Shown in pieces: positions 15,482 to 22,289 of a stretch of 22,289 nucleotides of DNA (its first letter is position 1; each line of letters opens with the position of its first letter). Below the pieces are notes generated by a model. That model searched no databases and was not told where the DNA came from. It saw nothing but the letters and a program-made list of their open reading frames with translations. The DNA lies in NCBI GenBank assembly GCA_036897095.1, contig JAYMSP010002839.1:1-22289 (forward strand), given 5' to 3'. A program made the translations under genes and the position numbers. The stretch comes from Plantago elongata (Eukaryota; Streptophyta; Magnoliopsida; Lamiales; Plantaginaceae).

Positions 15482-17168
15482 TCAATCTACTTCTGAAGAT
15501 GCATTAGTTTCAACCGGGTGCATACCCTCCTCATCATCACCATCTAATCTAACATCATCATCATCATCATCAAGTTGCTCGGATGAATCCCCAATAGATT
15601 GCTGGACATCCGCCAAACTCGTGTTCTTATCATCTGAGTTGAGATGCTTCGTTCTTATTTTGATACGCTTACCTTTAATATATCGGTATTCCCATCTAGG
15701 TGGAGGATATTTCTTCTTCAACTTTTCATATTTGTCTACCATGCCAAGCTTTGTAAATACGTCTCCAACCATTGTAACTATAAATACCGTGGGACGAATA
15801 CCAAGCTCTTCCATGTCAGCAAATATCTACATATTCAAAATAAACAATGAATACAATATAGGTTGGAGAAAAATTAATAAAATTGTAGATGATCTGAAGT
15901 CGAATAAATTATAATTCCAAATAATTACAGGCTCAAGCTTGTATCACAACTGTTGGAAAAGGAGGACATTTGATGGCAACTAAAGGTTGTTATAAAATAT
16001 AATGATTTCAGCACTCTATGTGCATTATTAAAAATCTGTACCCGCTACATGGAAAGACCATTAATCTTATCTGAGGGGGAGCATAAATTGAAAGAGAATA
16101 CCTCAAACATCTTCTCGTGCAATTCTCTGTGATAGTATACTGAAATCATTCTCTCAAAGAACATTCTTGGCATACTTTCCAAGTTTTCGCGAAATAGTGT
16201 CTGCCAGAGCTCTTCAGCTTCATCAAGCCTTCCATCCTCAGCCAAAGCATTCAGCAAAGTGTAATAGCTACCCATTGTTCTCCCTTGACCTTTGCTTAAC
16301 ATCCATTTCGTGACCTGCGGGTATAAAGCCGTAGTGTAATCAAATAATTTCTAAGAATAGGACTAACGGGAATGAAAGATGAATATACCTGAATTGTCCT
16401 CTTCCATTCCTTTTCATTCTCCAGGGTTTTTAATGCTTTCTTCACTGTTATCAAGGGGAACTCTAGTTCCCAAGCAATGAAGGAATCAAGTGCACCGTAT
16501 ACTTCCTCTTTCACGTTTGATAATCCCTTAATCTATAATGATCCAACAGAAATAAAGTCACTGGTGGTGCAAGGTGCTCACTGACAAGAAAGAGAATAAA
16601 GATGAATCAAACACTAGTTTTTACTACTATTTACAAGGAGTGAGATATTAAAATTGGTAAAAGAGCTTACACATTCAACAAACTTGAGGGATTTTGAAAT
16701 CGTCCCTATCTTCTTATTGGTTTTCCACACCCGTGGAGACCTTGGCCGAGGACCTTTAGCAGCACACTCCTGAGATATATAACAAGATGGTGAGACTTAT
16801 GGGTTTATAAACAGGTCCTGACATAACATACAAAAGAACAATAATTCTTCAACCAGTCGAAGAAACAGAAAAACAAAATTAATTTGACATTAAAATATAG
16901 GAACTTTTTTTATACAAGAAAAAGGAAAGATGCAAAACATCGGCTGCCTTTATTCTCCTCAAAGAAAACTCCAGACAAGGATGAAGCATGCATTTTGGTG
17001 ACAAGGAAAGGGCAAAAATATAATGCAGCTGCTGATAATGCTTAAATGCACAAGTACACTTTCCACTACGAAAAAACTTACCACAACATTCCGACAGTTC
17101 TTCTTCACAAGTCCAACTGATTCCCGTCCCAAAGTGAAACTAACAAGAGAATGCCTTAAACCAAGCAT
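15482..17168 (-). CDS. EMB1417: small PPR protein, EMB1417 (At4g21190)-like
   Basis: Coding exons (transcript order) are 17082-17168, 16671-16769, 16389-16532, 16102-16314 and 15482-15826, all with GT-AG introns, giving 295 residues. Residues 1-29 are basic and hydroxylated with no acidic run except one glutamate, compatible with an organelle transit peptide. A conserved basic stretch follows ([15 protein letters not shown], about 34-48), then [21 protein letters not shown]-type PPR-like helices span about 120-217, including [19 protein letters not shown] and [13 protein letters not shown]. The [15 protein letters not shown] block follows. The C-terminus is an acidic tail with six consecutive aspartates. 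The arrangement and exact blocks match my memory of At4g21190, an embryo-essential PPR protein of the THA8-like small class. Such proteins bind organelle RNA, often helping intron splicing; this role is inferred. The start at 17168 sits one base after an acceptor-like junction and is the first AUG of the spliced model. An in-frame upstream start at 17225 exists if the intron is retained. Confidence 0.9.
15553..15572 (-). repeat. trinucleotide run coding for aspartates
   Basis: An ATC/GAT trinucleotide run inside the last PPR exon encodes the six-aspartate stretch of the acidic tail. It is in frame, so length changes would add or remove aspartates without breaking the protein. Confidence 0.9.
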
Positions 17169-18080
17169 CCTGAATGAGAGGACAGTACACGGTAAATCGG
17201 TAAGTAAGCCGCATATACTTATCATGGTCTACTCAACTTAAATCAAATTACTACAGGCACCACAAAATAGAAATGTCAAGGTTTAATATTGCCTCTTAGC
17301 ATTGTATCCCTGTTACTATGTTAGTAGAGTAGAGATTCAAACTGGAAGCATCACTGGCTATTAGTTGAGCACCTTGTTCAAGGTAGAGAGTATCATCTTC
17401 CTTTTCGGTGCAGCTCTTGGCTTAACTTTTAGTTAAGACATACTAGACGACGAGGTAGCTGCATATCAATCTCTTTCTACTCATAGATGCTTGTTTTAGT
17501 TGTTTGTGATGCTCATGCTCTAGTTTCTCTTAAGCTCCAACAAACCCCCAACTTTTAACGAAAGATAATTGATCCACTAGCATTTACTGGAACTTTCATT
17601 TTTCTTCATCCTTAAAATCTAAAATGTTGGAGTCATATACCACAAGATCAAGGATAGCATAGCAGTATAATCGGAATAGATAGTAGACACCAATCACACC
17701 GTACTCTCATCATATGTACACAGTAACACAGCAGGTAGATGCCATTCAAATATGGATAGATAAACATTTACATCCTTACAACAGTAAACTCAATTTAAAC
17801 ATAGCCTCGTTACCAATTGGTAGAAAGCATTCAAACCAATACACCATTCAAAATTCAAATAGACACAGTAAACTGATTAGACACCATATAGAAAAATGAA
17901 ATGATATAATCCCAAAATTAGGATATTACCTAGTCCTGAGAAGAAGATGAGTAGCAGGAAGAGGCGAGCAGCAGCAGAAGAAGAAGATTAGAAGGAGGAG
18001 GAGCAGCCAAGACGAAGAAGAGCAAGGAACCGTAGAAGATTAATTGGAAGGCGTGCAGTATCTGTGTTGTGTTATAGAAT
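17169..18080 (-). other. EMB1417: PPR gene 5' UTR with leader intron
   Basis: CTCTCATTCAG just before 17169 is a strong acceptor. A donor, CTAG then GTAATATCC, ends a CT-rich leader exon at 17930. The leader intron is thus 17170-17929, about 760 bases, and contains only AT-rich sequence and chance open frames. The leader exon (17930 to about 18080) has many CTTCTT and CTGCTG units and no AUG. This model makes 17168 the first AUG. The pairing is inferred from splice consensus. Confidence 0.6.
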
Positions 18081-18107
18081 TATAATTGAATTACGTATTA
18101 TACGATT

Positions 18108-18115
18108 GTTATATA
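18108..18115 (-). promoter_or_regulatory. EMB1417: TATA box of the PPR gene
   Basis: On the minus strand the sequence reads TATATAAC, about 30 bases upstream of the expected transcript start near 18080. The location fits the CT-rich leader exon. Confidence 0.5.
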
Positions 18116-18795
18116 GGTAAGAGAAAAATGTTGCTACTGTAATTTATTTCAATCTTCGCTATTTAAATGTCATGACAAACATAAAATCTCAAGTATCATT
18201 TAATGGACATTTGGATGCTACTTCAATCAGCCTCATGCATATCATGATTTATATTCAACATAACAAATTATCATATAAACTATCATATAAACGTGATGCA
18301 GGTCTTACGATAACAAGGATCGATGATGGGTTGGAAAATAACTCTTTGTTCGACGGTAAATAGAGAATGATGGGGACATCAAAACGGAGATCCTTTCGAT
18401 GATAGTATATAATGGTGTGTTAGGAATCTTCTCTCCAACTTTCAGTTCGATTTAACGGTTAGATAAACGAGAAACGATTTTTGAAGTTTGTTTTGCCTGG
18501 CAGAGTTCTTCGTGCGAGAGTAGTGTGTTTGGTCAAGGTTTTCTTTGAAAATTAGGGTTATGGTTGGATAAGACGGACTTGGGCTTGGCATGGTAAAATA
18601 ATGGGTTGCAATAAAAAAAAGTTGGACTAAAAATAAGGGAGGAAAACGCTACACGCTCTACGAACTTTGCTTTGACGCTTGGGTCGTGTTAAAACGTTTA
18701 AGTTCGAAAAACGATTCTTCGGACTGTTACAACTAATTAATGTTGTATTTCGTCATACATATATAACTTTTACTACATTTTTTTCATATTGTATA

Positions 18796-18900
18796 CTGCC
18801 TCCGTCCCAAATGCACATTTTCGTATTTTATTTTAATCCGTCTCAAATTCATATTCATCAGTTAAATGTAGCATCTCTTAATTTACACATTATCTATTCT
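18796..18900. mobile_element. Stowaway MITE left end, truncated
   Basis: CTGCCTCCGTCCCAAA follows a TA and closely matches the Stowaway terminus. A second degenerate block, AATCCGTCTCAAATTCAT, lies about 40 bases inside, as in several Stowaway subfamilies. No matching right terminus was found in the next few hundred bases. The right border given is arbitrary. Confidence 0.55.
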
Positions 18901-18976
18901 CTCATACATAGCCTATGTTCTCTTCAACTTAAAATCGCTTTAGTTTAGTTCAGATCAATTCAATTCAACTCTATTT

Positions 18977-19062
18977 AGTTATAATTTACACTTTACTTCA
19001 GTCCAGTTCAGCTCTGCTTAGTTATAATTTATACCTTACTTCAAATATACTTCAGTTTAGTT
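18977..19062. repeat. degenerate 43-base tandem repeat, two units
   Basis: AGTTATAATTTACACTTTAC at 18977 recurs as AGTTATAATTTATACCTTAC at 19020, a 43-base shift. Both units also contain TTCAG-rich sequence, and similar CAATTCAACTC and CAGTTCAG blocks flank them. It may be the interior of an old MITE. Confidence 0.6.
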
Positions 19063-19376
19063 TAATAAATTTATCTTGAAGATAACAGAACCTTACTAGT
19101 CATATTTTTTTTCCTAATCTATCATTATATCTCCAAATTTATTCATTTTTCTATTTAAATTTGTATCCGGTTTCATAAAAAATTGAACTGGGGAATATTA
19201 TCAATCTAATATACTTGTTTTCCCCTTTATTTGAAATTATTGATTTTGGGAGGACTTTGACAGAATTTTTCCCTCAGAACTAAGCAGCAATTGGGCCTTA
19301 TTCCAAGTTTTCTAGTTACGGTAATAAAGAGGAATTTAGACTGGTACTCTTTGAAATTAACAATTTAAAAAACGAC

Positions 19377-19481
19377 CATTGTATCATTTGTATTTTATGA
19401 TGTAAAAAAAATCACATATCATCACACTAAAAATATAATTTTCAGTGTGAAAACTGTATATTTATACTCTATGATACAATG
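19377..19481. repeat. imperfect inverted repeat, possible small MITE
   Basis: The arms CATTGTATCAT (19377-19387) and ATGATACAATG (19471-19481) are perfectly complementary. A second inner pair, CACACTAAAA with TTTTCAGTGTG, allows an extended hairpin of about 105 bases. TTGAAATTAACA occurs as a direct repeat on either side (19351-19362 and 19557-19568), which could mark an insertion of about 194 bases. No known family end is recognised. Confidence 0.6.
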
Positions 19482-19941
19482 TTTTTATTACATTTATACT
19501 GTATAATACATTATTTCTATTCTATTATACAATATTTCTCTTTCATAGTTATTTATTTGAAATTAACACTGAAGATATCAAAATTTTCCCACACTAATAT
19601 GCATTCGAATCGGACCCTGATTGGCCAGGCGATCCATTCCTCCGATCAGTACTCTATATGGGCCATAAATTGTTGACTTATCCCAAGCCATGAACGTGTG
19701 TGCCTATTGTCATATGTTTGCCTTGATAAAAGTAAACACATAAATTTGTATTGGTTTGGGGTCGATTCATAATTGCAATATATTTGATTAACCTGTTAAC
19801 CAACATAACCATCCCAACAGTGTCACCATTAGCATGCACCAGCCACCAGGAATCTATCATTCTATACACACGACTACTAATGTATAACTCCAGTTGAATA
19901 ATCTTTCCTTTAAAAATTGATTAATTTATCCAAAAAATATA

Positions 19942-20151
19942 CTTTCTCCATCCAGCTTAACTTGTCTTCTTTATTTTCGAAGTTGTTATCAAAACATTTA
20001 TAGTGTATTGTTTGTTGTATGATAGATAAAAGATAAATAACTGAAAATTGCGAGATATATGAAAGAAAAATGAAAAAAATATGAAGAGTAGATAATAAAG
20101 TAAGAATGATTTTTCTTTTCTAATTTCTAAGTTGAGACAAGCTCCCTCCTG
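19942..20151. mobile_element. decayed Stowaway-like MITE
   Basis: TA then CTTTCTCCATCCAGCTTAAC at 19940 resembles a worn Stowaway left end. At the right, AAGTTGAGACAAGCTCCCTC (about 20129-20148) mirrors the CTTAACTTGTC interior of the left end. The middle is A/G-rich, with GATAATAAAGTAAGAATGA as is common in this family. The ends are divergent, so the borders are approximate. Confidence 0.5.
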
Positions 20152-20460
20152 ACTTTACAATATGCTCAATTACAAATTAATAGTTTATTTCCATCAAATG
20201 TAAAAATATCGAAATTAAAAATAAGCTTGTATATCAATAAAAATATATTATTAAAAAAAAACCTTTGGAGGGTAAATTTTAGGTGTTCTGATTAATATTT
20301 GTATTTTGTAACTTAAAATATATAAGGTGAAAGACGTTTGTCTTGTCGTCTTTGACGATTTGATATGGACAAAATATTAAAGAGTTAATGTTGTATAATC
20401 AATTCAAGACTAAGGCGTGCTTCATCTGAATAATCTTGTGATGGAAAATTCATTGAAAGG

Positions 20461-20930
20461 TTTTTTTTTTTTTTTTTGAGAGCACGAGTAGTTGGGCTAA
20501 CATATCACTTAAAGAGCAGGTCATGAGTAATCACTCGACTCAAAGGGCCAGACCTAGTCCCCAAGAGGACATGCATTATAAAATGATATCAAAATCGAGA
20601 CAACCTCTAACTCACATGGTGGGAAACATATCATACTATACGGGTGGGCAGCCGACCAGTAACCACGACGGCTCACGAGAGAGTTTTATCGATTAATGGT
20701 TGGTGGTTGGATTGTACTTACAAAAGTATTACAAGTGAACCAACATAAAACCTACACTGAGCGAGTGATTGGTCTAGATAAGACATAACAGGGACTTCAC
20801 ACAATTTACGGTTATAGGAATGACGCTCACCAATATCCGACCCGGACGTCCAACCCTAGTGACACCCCCGAAGTTTTATAGAGTTTAAAGGGGTAGAGAA
20901 TGCTCCTCCCTCAAACTAACAAAGTGCATC
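20461..20930 (-). mobile_element. unclassified retroposon-like repeat with oligo(A) tail on the minus strand
   Basis: A run of 17 T (20461-20477) abuts a block of clearly higher GC content. Read on the minus strand, this is a sequence ending in an oligo(A) tail, as in SINEs, LINEs or processed copies. The block contains short motifs such as GTCACTAGGGTTGGACGTCC on the minus strand, and no protein frame. I recognise no tRNA-derived promoter, so it cannot be called a SINE. A 3' LINE piece or a fragment of another retroelement is equally possible. The far border near 20930 is a guess. Confidence 0.4.
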
Positions 20931-21666
20931 ATTCCTTTGAGATTTCATCATAAGAAAGAAATGGATGAGCGTGCATGTTCTAAAACAATCTTAATATGGG
21001 TGACTAACTGAAAAGTCCAATATTATCGGCACGAGTGAAAAAATAAAACTTTGAAAATGAGCATGTGTTGGCACATTGAGATCAACATGTCACTCGAACA
21101 TTAGTTCAAGAGCAACTGCACCAATACAAAGTGTCAATTATCGATTTATTAGTGTCCAGGTCGTTACAAAGCCAGCCCGTCAGTCTCTTTAACGTAACCT
21201 ATCAAATACTTATGTATTCAAAAAAATTAAATAAATGTACCTACCGATAGAGATTCCAACGTCATAAAGCTATTGAACTTTCCTGAGTCTCTCCAATTTC
21301 ATCAATATAATCGTCAAAATATTAAAAAACCACTTTAATACATACTAAATGTAAAGCACTCATAATCAAAATCGAATAAATCTTCAAAAAACATTAACTT
21401 TCGTTCCATATTCCCCTCATCGACATGTCCAATAATGCTAATTGCCATTCTTTTCACTTTCCCACCACCCGTATCTATCACGCGCGACTAATCCATCACG
21501 CACCCCAGTCGCTAAACACCCATCTTAAACCCGATTTAGGTTAAAGCAGCAGATTGCAAGAGGGTTTAAAATAGCGTCTGCACATCAAATGCGTTGTGAC
21601 GCGTTTGGTTCTGAACAATCCCATCTTTATATATTTGTCCATATATATTTATTTACTTTCTTCTTC

Positions 21667-21673
21667 TATAAAA
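21667..21673 (+). promoter_or_regulatory. TATA box of the right-edge gene
   Basis: TATAAAA lies about 94 bases before the ATG at 21761. The sequence after it (CTCTCCC, then CT-rich leader) is typical of a plant transcription start at about 21700. Confidence 0.65.
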
Positions 21674-21714
21674 CTCTCCCTACTAGCAAGAATAAACAAA
21701 TACCATCACCAATT

Positions 21715-21744
21715 TTCTCTCTTTCTCCTCTCTCTCTCTCTCTT
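21715..21744 (+). repeat. CT-rich leader microsatellite
   Basis: A pyrimidine run of mostly CT dinucleotides lies within the likely 5' UTR. Such Y-patches are common just downstream of plant transcription starts and support a real promoter here. Confidence 0.85.
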
Positions 21745-21760
21745 CGATTCAATTCAGCCC

Positions 21761-22289
21761 ATGAAAAACTCTGCTCTTCAAGAAAATCAGGTACTGCTCT
21801 CGTCTCCTGCATATTACACACCCATACATACACAGCACTATTGTATACTCTTGTATTGTATGTGGTGTGGGAAATAAACTGCTTTCAGTATGTCTTTTTC
21901 TTTCTTTCTTTCAGTATCAATATTTATTGTATGTATTGTATTTCACGTTTTTAACTTCACATCTAAACCCATTTTCCCAACTTGCGTATCGGTAAACATG
22001 CATAAATGCTTATATACATGTTCATCTCATGTCTTTTTCGTTGTTTGCTACTGTTGTGATGTTGGTTTTCGGTTTGGTTTGGTGGAATAATATATGCTTT
22101 TTTTTTTGGTTTGTGGAAGAGTATGCGGGTTGTATGTGTGAAGTGTGAGTTGAGTTAATGTTTATGTGGGATCAACTTTGAATTATCTGGGGATTTCTAT
22201 GCATGATTTATCGTCTTTTGATTGTGCATTTGTTTTGATTTGGATTTGCTGTAGGAATGGCAATTCTGTATTTCTGTGGGTGGAGGTTG
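21761..22289 (+). CDS. 5' end of an unidentified gene, cut by the window edge
   Basis: A TATA box, CT-rich leader and ATG at 21761 are followed by ten codons (MKNSALQENQ). A clean donor follows at 21791 (CAG then GTACTG). An acceptor, TTTGCTGTAG, ends at 22254 after a T-rich, intron-like stretch. The downstream exon continues in frame from 22255 as EWQFCISVGGG and runs off the window. Alternatively the first intron lies in the 5' UTR and translation begins at the ATG at 22257, reading MAILYFCGWRL. Too little protein is present to name a family. Confidence 0.5.

Larger units (their letters stand above)
18116..21666. other. repeat-rich intergenic region
   Basis: There is no protein gene that I can support. 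The contents in order are: an unclassified stretch of mixed composition at about 18300-18570 that looks like a repeat or upstream region; a Stowaway left end at 18796; a degenerate tandem repeat at 18977-19062; a hairpin at 19377-19481; a decayed Stowaway at 19942-20151; and a retroposon-like block at 20461 to about 20930. The last few hundred bases (about 21400-21660) become pyrimidine-rich and are the upstream region of the right-edge gene. Confidence 0.55.

Noticed and set aside
21589-22090. Overlapping plus-strand open frames across the right-edge promoter and intron
   Set aside because: They run through the TATA box, CT-rich leader and intron sequence, so they are not coding.

Overview
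The window reads as nuclear DNA of a dicot plant. The genes have short GT-AG introns, the leaders are spliced, the intergenic DNA is AT-rich, there are Stowaway-type MITEs (TA target duplications, CTCCCTCCGTCC-like ends), and one segment looks organelle-derived. The protein sequences look eudicot, possibly asterid; the species cannot be named from sequence alone. No bacterial, phage or CRISPR feature is present.

Layout from left to right. 1-25 is a TA repeat and 26 to about 475 is an old LTR-retroelement fragment lying on the minus strand. 1193-3210 (+) is an intact four-exon 2-oxoglutarate/Fe(II)-dependent dioxygenase of the SRG1/codeine demethylase-like class (364 aa). Behind it lie one clear Stowaway MITE and one truncated MITE (3523-3962), then an organelle-like insert with a decayed tRNA-Cys(GCA) (about 4199-4555). 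4556-7428 is gene-free AT-rich sequence that probably includes the 3' UTR of the next gene. 7429-12689 (-) is a full CULLIN1 gene with 19 coding exons (743 aa), a spliced leader reaching about 13.56 kb, and one intron with a GC donor. 13.6-15.48 kb is intergenic and carries two local tandem duplications. 15482-17168 (-) is a five-coding-exon small PPR protein (295 aa) resembling Arabidopsis At4g21190/EMB1417, again with a leader intron. 18.1-21.66 kb is repeat-rich intergenic DNA. 21.66-22.29 kb holds the promoter and first exon(s) of a plus-strand gene cut by the window edge.

The genes do not form a pathway. CUL1 is the scaffold of SCF ubiquitin ligases, the PPR protein is probably organelle-targeted, and the dioxygenase is probably in specialised metabolism. 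CUL1 and the PPR gene are tandem on the minus strand with separate TATA-containing promoters. I see no undescribed multi-gene system. The points most worth checking are the GC-AG intron in CUL1, the organelle-like insert with an unrecognised open frame beside a tRNA-Cys relic, and the two neighbouring tandem duplications upstream of CUL1. All exon borders were read by eye from splice consensus, reading frame and remembered family sequences.
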